Below, piece after piece: positions 44,833 through 53,216 of a stretch of 64,000 nucleotides of DNA. The DNA lies in NCBI GenBank assembly GCA_003288255.1, contig CP026600.1, forward strand, positions 1,798,001 through 1,862,000, written 5' to 3'. Positions within the stretch are counted from its first letter, which is position 1; the number at the start of each line of letters is the position of its first letter. The position numbers were made by a program, and so were the translations under genes. The notes beneath the pieces are model-generated. The model saw nothing but the letters and a program-made list of their open reading frames with translations, had not been told where the DNA came from and ran no database searches. Origin of the DNA: Clostridiaceae bacterium 14S0207. GTDB lineage: Bacteria; Bacillota; Clostridia; Clostridiales; Clostridiaceae.

Positions 44833-45504
44833 TTAAAGAGTTTCTACATTAACAGAACTAACATTTTCAAGTTTCTGAATCCTCTCTATTAGTTCCAAAG
44901 AATTTATATTATTTTTAATTCGAATTCTACATTCAATAATATAGAACTCTTTATTATTTTCTACATATTTACTCATTTTATAAAAAGAAATAGTACACTT
45001 TTCCTGGCTCAATACTTCACATAAATCATATATAGGTGCTTCTAATAATGTTATAGAAACATCTAATGTTTTACTTGTTGTTAATCTAAACAACTTTTGT
45101 AATCCCTCTAATCCTACAAACACAACTAGTGTACAAAATATGCCAATCCAGTACAGCCCCGAACCTATAGCCAACCCAATTCCTGCTGTTACCCATATTC
45201 CTGCCGCCGTAGTCAAGCCTTTTACTACTTTTCTTTCTATTATTATAGTACCTGCTCCTAAAAAACCTATTCCACTAACAACTTGTGAAGCCATTCTGCT
45301 AGGATCTAAACCTATCGAAGTATGTCCTAAAATATCTAGAAATCCATACTTTGATATTATCATAATTAATGCACTACCTACTCCTACTAAAAAATGAGTT
45401 CTAAATCCAGCTTCTTTTGAATGTAATTCTCTTTCCAATCCTATAATTCCAGCTAAAACTCCTGCCAATATAATTTTAAAAATCATTGTAAAAGTATTCA
45501 TCAT
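44833..45504 (-). CDS. MgtC/SapB family membrane protein
   Basis: About 223 residues. The start is one of the two ATG codons at 45499-45504, with GGAAGTGG upstream. Four or five N-terminal membrane helices include LAGVLAGIIGLERELHSKEA and ASQVVSGIGFLGAGTIIIER, the MgtC/SapB signature. A cytoplasmic ACT-like domain is C-terminal (about 145-223). In pathogens MgtC affects Mg2+ homeostasis and F-type ATPase activity; in clostridia the function is not defined. No Mg2+-sensing M-box RNA was seen upstream. Confidence 0.92.
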   Translation of the reverse strand: MMNTFTMIFKIILAGVLAGIIGLERELHSKEAGFRTHFLVGVGSALIMIISKYGFLDILGHTSIGLDPSRMASQVVSGIGFLGAGTIIIERKVVKGLTTAAGIWVTAGIGLAIGSGLYWIGIFCTLVVFVGLEGLQKLFRLTTSKTLDVSITLLEAPIYDLCEVLSQEKCTISFYKMSKYVENNKEFYIIECRIRIKNNINSLELIERIQKLENVSSVNVETL

Positions 45505-45570
45505 TATAACCACTTCCATATTAAGATAAATTATCTATTAGTAATATTATTTATAACTCCTAAATAAAAT

Positions 45571-45615
45571 AGGCTTATATTTATATATAGTATATATTAT
45601 ATATAAATATAAGCC
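45571..45615. terminator. Long palindromic hairpin downstream of yjeM
   Basis: Arms AGGCTTATATTTATATATA and TATATATAAATATAAGCCT, 19 bp perfect, with only a 7-base loop. A T-rich run follows on the minus strand (ATTTTATTTA). It lies 110 bp beyond the yjeM stop, between it and the MgtC start. Confidence 0.7.
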
Positions 45616-45727
45616 TTGTATCTCATCTATAAAAAAATTTATTTAAACTTTTTATTAAAGTCTTAACTACATAAGTATTCATTAAACAAATGTATAAAAA
45701 ATATCTTTATAATTCCACTTACTTAAA

Positions 45728-47200
45728 TTACGCTTTTATATCATCTTTAACTGATACTTTACCATTAGTTTTTCTAGCTATAATCGGTAAAATTAGTCCT
45801 AATCCAAGTAATACAAACGGTGTCCCTATATTAAGTGCTAATTTAAAATACCATTCTCCTGAAAAAAGTTCAGCACCTTTAGGAATCATTCCCATTATAC
45901 ATGCGAATGCAGTAAAGAAGAAACACCATCCCCCTAAAATTAAAGCGAATTTTCTATTTTTAAATGCTTTATATTGTAAATCAAATCTCTCTTCATTTTT
46001 TCTTAAACAAATATATGCAAAGAATACCCAAAGATATCTCATCGGCATAACTATTGAATTTAGGTCTAACAACCAAGTAAATAAATTATTAAAATCTCCT
46101 ATACCTAAAGCTGGAATTAACATTAAAATTCCAACTAAAACAGCTGTTAATTTGTAACCATTTATAAGTACTCCATTTTTATTTTTCTTTGCTAATGCTT
46201 TAGGAATATAACGTTCATCTGCTTCACTAAGTAAAACTTTTAATGGAGCATCTATTGCAATTATAAAACCTGAAATTTGTACTGTAAAAACAGCAGCTGC
46301 ATATAAGATTAAGAAGAAGTTTCCTAATCCATAATATTGACCTAATAATTTAAAAGAATAATAAGACCCATTCATTTTTAAATCTTTTGGAATTGCATTA
46401 CTATTAAACATCATTCCCATAGCTACAGAACCTAAAACAGCACTAATAATAACCATTATAGCTAAAAGTATCATAGCTCTTGGAAATTCCTTTGTTGGAT
46501 TTTCACAGTTGCTAACATAAGGTGATAATTTTTCACATCCTCCAACTGCAAATACAAGCATAGATAAAGTTGCAAAATATGTTAAATCAAATTTGGGTAT
46601 AAAATTTTTCATAGCCAATAGATTTGGTGTAGCTGATTTTAAATCTACCATAAATGGTGCGGCTATCATTAGAATTATATATAATATAGACATGATAAAC
46701 ATTGAAGAACCAGCTATAGTAGCTAATTTTTTTAGAGAATTTACTCCTCTAGATGAAAAGTACATAAATATTAAAAATATAATTAAACATAAAATTTGTA
46801 TTTTACTACTTGAAAATTTTTTAATTAATTCTCCACTTCCAGTTAAAACCCATGATAATGATATTAAAACCCCATGAGGTTTTCTTGCTATATATGGAAT
46901 ATGAACAACCCAATAAGTCCATCCAGCTAAATAAGCTAAAAAACTTGCATTCTTTGAAAAAGAAGTTTCTTTAATCCATTCACCTAATCCTGATTGAGTT
47001 TTGTTAAATACTGAACCTAATTCCCCTACCATTAATACATATGGTATAAAATATAAACTCATAATTAATATCCATGACACAACTATTCTTAATCCTTGAT
47101 TGGCATAGTTATTAACTATATTTCCAAAACCCCATACCGACATAAATCCCATCATGGCTAAATTATACCATCTCATCTTACTTTTACTTGCATTTCCCAT
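45728..47200 (-). CDS. yjeM: YjeM-type amino acid permease (glutamate/GABA antiporter family)
   Basis: A 490-residue APC-superfamily transporter with 12 expected helices. WYNLAMMGFMSVWGFGNIVN is the YjeM N-terminal block, WTYWVVHIPYIARKPHGVLI the second, and VGGCEKLSPYVSNCENPTKE the loop typical of the Glu/GABA antiporter (GadC-like) group. The substrate is not proven. A group II decarboxylase gene is 4 kb away, so an amino acid/decarboxylation-product exchange is possible. GAGGGG precedes the ATG. The 47201-47485 interval upstream is AT-rich with no gene seen. Confidence 0.88.
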   Translation of the reverse strand: MGNASKSKMRWYNLAMMGFMSVWGFGNIVNNYANQGLRIVVSWILIMSLYFIPYVLMVGELGSVFNKTQSGLGEWIKETSFSKNASFLAYLAGWTYWVVHIPYIARKPHGVLISLSWVLTGSGELIKKFSSSKIQILCLIIFLIFMYFSSRGVNSLKKLATIAGSSMFIMSILYIILMIAAPFMVDLKSATPNLLAMKNFIPKFDLTYFATLSMLVFAVGGCEKLSPYVSNCENPTKEFPRAMILLAIMVIISAVLGSVAMGMMFNSNAIPKDLKMNGSYYSFKLLGQYYGLGNFFLILYAAAVFTVQISGFIIAIDAPLKVLLSEADERYIPKALAKKNKNGVLINGYKLTAVLVGILMLIPALGIGDFNNLFTWLLDLNSIVMPMRYLWVFFAYICLRKNEERFDLQYKAFKNRKFALILGGWCFFFTAFACIMGMIPKGAELFSGEWYFKLALNIGTPFVLLGLGLILPIIARKTNGKVSVKDDIKA

Positions 47201-47485
47201 AAAAGCCCCTCTTTTCTTGTTAATTTTTTATTATTCCCACAGTTACATTTTAATCTTTTATAATAGATTTTAAATATTGAAATTCTATATTTTTATTTTT
47301 AATAATATTTATTTTCTGAATATTCTATTTGCTTTAATATTATTAATAATAAGTAACAACTTTAGATCATTATTTACATTTATATTTATTATTTTCTTAT
47401 TTTATGACATTTTAATTTTTATAATTTAATTTTAAGCTATTTTTTTAACTTTTAACCAATTTTGTACTGGTTAAAATATGCATAT

Positions 47486-47542
47486 AAAAAAGCAATAGGT
47501 TTTAAGTAAAATTTAATGTTTTCTTAAAACCTATTGCTTTTT
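47486..47542. terminator. Terminator after the 85-residue protein gene
   Basis: Perfect 20-bp arms AAAAAGCAATAGGTTTTAAG and CTTAAAACCTATTGCTTTTT around a 16-base loop, with a T run on the minus strand, 48 bp after the stop. Confidence 0.9.
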
Positions 47543-47589
47543 GGGTTAACTATTTAACTAGATGTTTCATTCTATCGTTAATTTGTTAA

Positions 47590-47847
47590 CTAAATTTCTT
47601 TATTTAACATAGCCATAATTTCTTTACTTACCTTGTCCACATCTATCTTATCATCGATTTCCATAGTAATTATCTGGCTCTTCCCCTTTGCTTCTCCTGT
47701 AAGATATAGGATTTCTCCTGACTTATTATCTACTTTACGTAACACTTGAGCCATATCACCTTTTTTTATTGTAACTGTTCCACCATCCTCAATACTTATC
47801 TTTCTATTTTGTGTAAATCTTATTGTTTGTCCTAATTTTACTTTCAT
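47590..47847 (-). CDS. Small uncharacterised protein
   Basis: An 85-residue soluble protein with no recognised family. The first 60 residues alternate short strands (VKLGQTIRFTQNRKISIEDG, GTVTIKKGDMAQVLRKVDN), suggesting a small beta-barrel. The last 25 are helical (DVDKVSKEIMAMLNKEI). No Cys, no signal and no membrane segment were seen. AAGGAGTG lies nine bases before the ATG. It has its own strong terminator. It is adjacent to the MATE gene start but separated by 89 bp, so a link to it is not implied. Confidence 0.75.
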   Translation of the reverse strand: MKVKLGQTIRFTQNRKISIEDGGTVTIKKGDMAQVLRKVDNKSGEILYLTGEAKGKSQIITMEIDDKIDVDKVSKEIMAMLNKEI

Positions 47848-47936
47848 ACTTAGTCTTACACTCCTTAAAATTATATTAAACTTACTAATTAAATAATCTT
47901 TTATATATAATAAAACTTAATAGTTTAATATAAATT

Positions 47937-49361
47937 TTATGCATCTATCACTTCTTGCTCATCATCATCTTCTTCTTTTATTTTACTTTTATTCTCTTCT
48001 ATTTTTTTGTTATCCGCTTTATATCTTTTTAAATTAGATTTTTTTAATATAAAACTTGATAAAATCAAGCAAATTCCTTCCGATACTGATGTTGCCATCC
48101 ATATTCCATTTCCTCCAAATAAGGCTACCATGACAAATAAGGACGCTATAATTATAATAAGTCCTCTTCCTAAGGAAATAATTGTTGCATGAATTGGTTT
48201 AGCTACAGAAGCAAAAAAACCTGATATAAGAATATTATATCCTAAAATAAGAAATGAAATTGAAAAAATCCTAAACGCCTTTACAGAATAATTAAAAATA
48301 TCACCTTGCACATTTCCATCTATAAAAACCCTTACAATAGGTCTTGTAAAAAACATTGAAATTACAAAAACTATTATAGAACAATAACCTATCACTCTAA
48401 AACTCATTTTTAAAAGTTTTTTTACTGTACTATTTTCACCTTTGCCATAATAAAAACTAGTTAACGGTTGCATTCCTTGCGTAATACCTATCATAGTCAT
48501 AATAATTAAAGTATTTACATAAGAAATTATACTATAAGTTACAACTCCATTTTCTCCTATATATCTTAAAATACTTTGATTAAATAGAAAGATAACTACA
48601 CCAGATGATAATTCTGTTATCCCGTCTGGAACTCCTATAAATAAAATTTTTCTAATAATAGAAAAATCAAATTTGAACTTTACAAAATTTAATCTTGATC
48701 CCTTTCTTTTCAAAAAATGGACTAAGAAAAATATACAAGAAAACAATTGTGAAATACCCGTAGCCACAGCTGCGCCTTCTATTCCCCATTTAAATTCTAT
48801 AACAAATAACCAATCTAATACTATATTCGTTAAAGCAGATATAACAACGCCTACTATAGCATATTGTGGAAATCCATCTGTTTTTATTATTACTTCCAAA
48901 GAATAAGAAACAATAAAAAACATATTAAATATAATTATTATTTTAAGATAAGTTTTAACAAATTCAATAGTCGTTTTTGACGCTCCTAAGAAAAGTGCTA
49001 ATTTATCCAAGTTTAGAAGGCTAGTTATTAAAATAGCCATAGAAACTATAACTAATAATGTTACGTTCATAGAAAAGATTTCGTTAGCTTTTTTTGAATC
49101 ATTTCTTCCCAAATGAATGGCTATCATGGTAGATGCCCCTGTAGTAAATAACATAGAAACTGAAAAAATAAAATTTACAAAAGGCATAGCTATATTAACA
49201 GAAGCTAATGCTGTTGGTCCCACACCTCTACTTACAAATATACCATCTACTATAGTATATAAAGAATATACCCACATAGATGCTACCGAGGGAAGTAAAT
49301 ACTTTAAAAATTTTTTTCTTAATCCTTTAGTCTCAGTATTTTTATCTACTGACGTACTCAT
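47937..49361 (-). CDS. MATE-family efflux transporter with MerR-type promoter
   Basis: A 474-residue transporter with 12 expected helices. LPSVASMWVYSLYTIVDGIF, TALASVNIAMPFVNFIFSVS and FTTGASTMIAIHLGRNDSKK belong to the DinF/MepA-like MATE group, and GVPDGITELSSGVVIFLFNQ to the second half. A Glu/Asp-rich tail ends the protein. The substrate is unknown, but a divergent MerR regulator (49443) and a 19-bp-spacer promoter between them strongly suggest drug-inducible export. AAAGGAG precedes the ATG. Confidence 0.94.
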   Translation of the reverse strand: MSTSVDKNTETKGLRKKFLKYLLPSVASMWVYSLYTIVDGIFVSRGVGPTALASVNIAMPFVNFIFSVSMLFTTGASTMIAIHLGRNDSKKANEIFSMNVTLLVIVSMAILITSLLNLDKLALFLGASKTTIEFVKTYLKIIIIFNMFFIVSYSLEVIIKTDGFPQYAIVGVVISALTNIVLDWLFVIEFKWGIEGAAVATGISQLFSCIFFLVHFLKRKGSRLNFVKFKFDFSIIRKILFIGVPDGITELSSGVVIFLFNQSILRYIGENGVVTYSIISYVNTLIIMTMIGITQGMQPLTSFYYGKGENSTVKKLLKMSFRVIGYCSIIVFVISMFFTRPIVRVFIDGNVQGDIFNYSVKAFRIFSISFLILGYNILISGFFASVAKPIHATIISLGRGLIIIIASLFVMVALFGGNGIWMATSVSEGICLILSSFILKKSNLKRYKADNKKIEENKSKIKEEDDDEQEVIDA

Positions 49362-49381
49362 ATTATCACTCCTTTAATAAT

Positions 49382-49412
49382 AGTATAAACTATGGTATAA
49401 TACCAAGGTCAA
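49382..49412 (-). promoter_or_regulatory. MerR-type promoter of the MATE gene with operator dyad
   Basis: On the minus strand TTGACC (49407-49412) and TATACT (49382-49387) are 19 bases apart, the over-long spacing that MerR proteins correct by untwisting DNA. The spacer carries the dyad CTTGGTATTATACCATAG (49390-49407), centred as in BmrR/MtaN operators. Confidence 0.85.
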
Positions 49413-49442
49413 ACTTTTTGAAAATTTTAAGGAGTGTTTTTT

Positions 49443-50258
49443 ATGAAAAACTACTATAAGATAGGCGAAATATCTAAAATATATGATATAGGTAGAGATT
49501 CATTAATGTACTATGAAAAAATAGGAATATTAAATCCATTTAGGGATAATAATGGTTATAGAATGTATAGCATAAGAGATATTTGGAAACTTAATGTAAT
49601 AAAAGAACTCAGAAATTTAAACTTTCCTATGAAAAAAATAAAAGAATACTTGGATAACCGAAGCATAGATTTCACTAAAAATATATTAATTGAAGAAATT
49701 TCTTTATTAGAAAAAAAAATTTTAGAACTTAAAACTCTAGAAAAAAACATTAAAAAGAGATTAGAAGCTATAAATTCCGTTGTATCGAATAGTAATTTAT
49801 ATAAAATTCAACTTCAATTCATGAATGAACGAAAAGCATTAAAATTAAATGGAGATATTCATCGAGATGAAGAGATCGATTTTCTTCTAAAAAAACTTCA
49901 AAGAAAATATGAACATAAATTTTATGTTCTAGGAAATAACAATTTAGGTGCAATATATTCTATGGATAAAATCAACCAAAATATATTTAATCATTTTAAA
50001 GCAGTATTTTGTCTTCTAGAAGATGAAGATCCTGATTATAATTTGACTTTAAAAGAAGGCTATTATGTAACTTTTTCATACGGTGGCCCCTATAAAAAAA
50101 ATCATGTTTATATTACTAAACTTTTAGAATTCATAGAAAATAATAATTATAAAATTCTAGATAATCCTATTGAAATTTATAAAATAGATGTTCATGAAAC
50201 TAGTTTAGAGGAAGAATTTATAACCGAGATACAAATTCCTATAGAGATAAATAATTAA
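49443..50258 (+). CDS. MerR-family transcription activator (BmrR-like)
   Basis: About 271 residues. The start is the ATG at 49443 behind AAGGAG; a GTG nine bases earlier is within that site. The N-terminal MerR domain (about 4-70; YYKIGEISKIYDIGRDSLMYYEKIGIL split by the winged helix) is followed by a dimerisation coiled coil (about 75-120; EEISLLEKKILELKTLEKNI) and a GyrI-like effector-binding domain (about 150-270). This layout fits multidrug-sensing regulators such as BmrR. It is divergent from the MATE gene and presumably activates it. Confidence 0.92.
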   Translation: MKNYYKIGEISKIYDIGRDSLMYYEKIGILNPFRDNNGYRMYSIRDIWKLNVIKELRNLNFPMKKIKEYLDNRSIDFTKNILIEEISLLEKKILELKTLEKNIKKRLEAINSVVSNSNLYKIQLQFMNERKALKLNGDIHRDEEIDFLLKKLQRKYEHKFYVLGNNNLGAIYSMDKINQNIFNHFKAVFCLLEDEDPDYNLTLKEGYYVTFSYGGPYKKNHVYITKLLEFIENNNYKILDNPIEIYKIDVHETSLEEEFITEIQIPIEINN

Positions 50259-50285
50259 AGTTTTATCCATATATAATAAAAAAAT

Positions 50286-50329
50286 TATAGCACTTGATAC
50301 TAAATTATTTAGACATCAAATGCTATTTT
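50286..50329. terminator. Bidirectional terminator between MerR and exoA genes
   Basis: Arms TATAGCACTTGAT and ATCAAATGCTATT-like pair with one mismatch around an inner TAAATTATTTA stem, between convergent genes. Confidence 0.8.
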
Positions 50330-50333
50330 AAAT

Positions 50334-51089
50334 TTATTTTATAATCAATTCAACTGGACAATGATCTGATCCTAAAACATCTGTATGTATATCGGCACTA
50401 ATTAACCTATCTTTAAATTTTTCAGATACACAAAAATAATCTATTCTCCATCCCGCATTATTTTGTCTTGCATTAAACCTATAGGACCACCAAGAATATA
50501 CTCCCTCTTTTTCAGGATTAAAATATCGATATGTATCAATAAATCCTGATTTTAGTAGCATAGAAAATTTATTTCTTTCTTCATCTGTAAAACCTGCATT
50601 TTTTCTATTACTTTTAGGATTTTTAAGATCAATTTCCTTATGAGCAACATTTAAATCTCCACATATAACTACAGGCTTTTTTTCATCTAATTCTTTCAAA
50701 TATGCTTTAAAATCATCTTCCCATTTCATCCTATAATCCAATCTTTCAAGTTTTTGTTTAGAATTTGGAGTATATACTGTTACAAAATAATATTCATTAA
50801 ATTCTAAAGTTATTACTCTACCTTCTTTGTCATGCTCATCAATACCTATACCATAAAACTCATTAATTGGCTTCTTTTTAGTAAAAATAGCTGTACCTGA
50901 ATACCCTTTTTTCTCTGCATAATTCCAGTACATATTATATCCCTCTAAATTTAAATCAATTTGTCCTTCTTGTAATTTAGTTTCCTGAATACAGAATATA
51001 TCCGCATTCATCTCCTTAAAATATTCCAAAAAACCCTTTTTTACACATGCCCTAATCCCATTTACATTCCAAGATATGAATTTTTCCAT
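50334..51089 (-). CDS. exoA: Exodeoxyribonuclease III / AP endonuclease
   Basis: A 251-residue EEP-fold nuclease that cuts at abasic sites and degrades 3' ends. The motifs are FISWNVNGIRACVKKGFLEY (N), FCIQETKLQEGQ (Glu), VVICGDLNVAHKEIDLKNPK (Asp/Asn) and VLGSDHCPVELII (Asp-His). The length is as for B. subtilis ExoA. The ATG has GGGAAG upstream. It is monocistronic, between two terminators. Confidence 0.96.
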   Translation of the reverse strand: MEKFISWNVNGIRACVKKGFLEYFKEMNADIFCIQETKLQEGQIDLNLEGYNMYWNYAEKKGYSGTAIFTKKKPINEFYGIGIDEHDKEGRVITLEFNEYYFVTVYTPNSKQKLERLDYRMKWEDDFKAYLKELDEKKPVVICGDLNVAHKEIDLKNPKSNRKNAGFTDEERNKFSMLLKSGFIDTYRYFNPEKEGVYSWWSYRFNARQNNAGWRIDYFCVSEKFKDRLISADIHTDVLGSDHCPVELIIK

Positions 51090-51148
51090 ATTAACTTCCC
51101 TCTCTTTTATTTTCTTAATAGTTTCTCTCTTAATTTTAACATAAAAAT

Positions 51149-51184
51149 TAAAAGAGGATGTTCTTTACAGAACACCCTCTTTTA
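51149..51184 (-). terminator. Terminator after the PLP decarboxylase gene
   Basis: Arms TAAAAGAGGATGTTCT and AGAACACCCTCTTTTA around TTAC, followed by T/A-rich sequence. It is 5 bp after the decarboxylase stop. Confidence 0.92.
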
Positions 51185-51189
51185 AAAGA

Positions 51190-52926
51190 TTATTTTTCTA
51201 ATTGCTTGTCTACCGCTTCAGCTGCTTTTAAAATAAAGTTTATTATATCTTCTCTAAGTTCTTTTTCATCACATCCCATATATGGAGACATTGGATATGC
51301 CTTTATAGCTGCTATAGGCTCCCCATAAGGTGTTAATCTAAATTTACTTGTAAAGCTTAATGCAGGCCCATTTTCTTCAAACAACATTCTTTGTATTTCT
51401 TGTGAAATCTTAAATTGATAATCATTATGTTTCTTTAATTCTTCTCTATAGTTTTCATCTTCAAATTCTTTTTTATATTGATCCTTTGCAAAATTTTCTA
51501 CATTTAATTTTTCACCTAAAGTTTTTGGATACACTCTAAATAATGTAACTGAACCATGATCATCTTCATTTACACAAACCATGGAGTCTTCTTTTCCTAT
51601 AACTTTTCTTAAGGATTTTTCTGATTCTATTAAATTTCCTAATATAGCTCTATATCCTTCTAAACCAAAGTATTTTAAATTACACCATGCTGAAAGAGCA
51701 TATCCTCCTCCTCTAGAACATTCTAATGTATATTCCCCTGGTGTATATGCACTAAATTGATATAAGTATGCCATTTGTTCTCTTCCTCTAGCCAAGATTT
51801 CTACATCTTCACTATCCTTCATACAAATCATACTACAATTATAGCAAGTAAATCCTGTTTTATGGAAATCGATTCCTATAGCATCGGCAAGATTTATATC
51901 TTTAATTTTTTCTCTACATTCATCTATAGCTTTTAAAGTATCCTCTGAGAATTCCATAGGATTATTTTTAAAATCATAGGTATTAAATACACTCCATGCC
52001 CATCCTATAACTGCATCTGCATATATAAATGGTTTTTGTTTAACATTATACTTCTCTGCAAGTCTATCACAAATTTCTCTAATACCTCTTATATCATCAA
52101 TAGCAAAAGCATCTGTAGTTCCCATTGTCGCTACAATCATAGCTACTGGTTTTCCTTCTTTATAACATTGTTCCATTGTTTCTTCTAAATGTTTTAAATT
52201 CATTGAACTATCTTCATTAAGATCTATAGATCTTACATTGTCCATTCCTACGCCTGTCCAATCACTACAATTTTTAACTGCATAGTGTCCAACTTTAGAT
52301 GCTAATATTTGAGCCTCTGTTCTTATTCCAGTATTTCTACTTTCCTTACCAAGACATTTAGTTAAGGCCAACTTAGTAGCAAATAAATATGCTCCTGTAC
52401 CTCCAAAAGTAAAATGTCCTGTTGATTTTACCGGATCATATCCAACTAATTTTGAAATTATAGATGCTACCTCTATTTCTAAAGCTGCTATATTTCCAGA
52501 ATATTCTTGTTCTACTAAATTAGGATTAAACATAGCTCCCATTAAACTTCCCATTACTGAAGGAATAGCAGCTGGTGGAGCTACATTAAACATAGCTTTT
52601 GGATGTACCCAATTGAACATTCCATTAAAATAACCAGCTACGTCTTTCATAACATCTTTGATATCAGTAGATTTTTCTGGAATATTAGCTTTCTTTTTAA
52701 CTTCTACAATGGCATCAGCATTAGCTATACAACATTTAGATTCCCCTAAAAAACATTTTTTATCTTCTCTATCACCCTTTAGAGAATTTACACTGCGCAA
52801 AGTTTCTCTAACAACATCTTTAAATTCCTCTTCCTTGGCTTCTTCTTGCCATGGTGCTAAAAAAGCTGGTTGAACTTTGTTTTTTAAAATTTCTTGCCAC
52901 TTTTGTTTTTCATTTTTGTTAATCAT
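51190..52926 (-). CDS. Group II PLP-dependent amino acid decarboxylase
   Basis: A 578-residue enzyme of the glutamate/aromatic amino acid decarboxylase fold. PLP contacts are in HFTFGGTGAYLFATKLAL and MIVATMGTTDAFAIDDI, with the Asp in FIYADAVIGWAWSVF. The PLP lysine is in GIDFHKTGFTCYNCSMI. It is longer than E. coli GadA (466 aa) and lacks its N-terminal signature, so the substrate (Glu, Tyr, Trp or other) is unclear. A YjeM-type antiporter lies 4 kb away and would make a logical partner. GTGGGGA precedes the ATG. An ISLre2 element is inserted about 280 bp upstream of its start, in the intergenic region. Confidence 0.85.
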   Translation of the reverse strand: MINKNEKQKWQEILKNKVQPAFLAPWQEEAKEEEFKDVVRETLRSVNSLKGDREDKKCFLGESKCCIANADAIVEVKKKANIPEKSTDIKDVMKDVAGYFNGMFNWVHPKAMFNVAPPAAIPSVMGSLMGAMFNPNLVEQEYSGNIAALEIEVASIISKLVGYDPVKSTGHFTFGGTGAYLFATKLALTKCLGKESRNTGIRTEAQILASKVGHYAVKNCSDWTGVGMDNVRSIDLNEDSSMNLKHLEETMEQCYKEGKPVAMIVATMGTTDAFAIDDIRGIREICDRLAEKYNVKQKPFIYADAVIGWAWSVFNTYDFKNNPMEFSEDTLKAIDECREKIKDINLADAIGIDFHKTGFTCYNCSMICMKDSEDVEILARGREQMAYLYQFSAYTPGEYTLECSRGGGYALSAWCNLKYFGLEGYRAILGNLIESEKSLRKVIGKEDSMVCVNEDDHGSVTLFRVYPKTLGEKLNVENFAKDQYKKEFEDENYREELKKHNDYQFKISQEIQRMLFEENGPALSFTSKFRLTPYGEPIAAIKAYPMSPYMGCDEKELREDIINFILKAAEAVDKQLEK

Positions 52927-53216
52927 TTTATCCCCACTCTCTTGTTATTTTTTATACAACCTTACTTTTTCATTATAATACTAATTTTATAAATTTTCTA
53001 TGTACAAGTTAAATTTTTTTCATAATGTAATTTATTGCATATTTTTGTTTAATTTTATTTAATTTTAAAACTTATTAGTGTTACTTTATGACTGTTTTTG
53101 TATAAATTGGTTTTATTATTTTTTAAGCTTTTTTATATCATTATTAAAAATACTTAAAATTTTTACACTTATATTATTATAATCAAGAAATTTACACTAA
53201 AAAATCATTGTTTTTT

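Noticed and set aside
45505-45727. Magnesium-sensing M-box in front of the MgtC gene
   Set aside because: None of the M-box conserved blocks could be found; the large palindrome there lies closer to the yjeM stop and fits a terminator better.
45690-46157. Plus-strand reading frame of 155 codons opposite yjeM
   Set aside because: It runs antisense through the conserved C-terminal half of yjeM and lacks a ribosome binding site and any recognisable motif.
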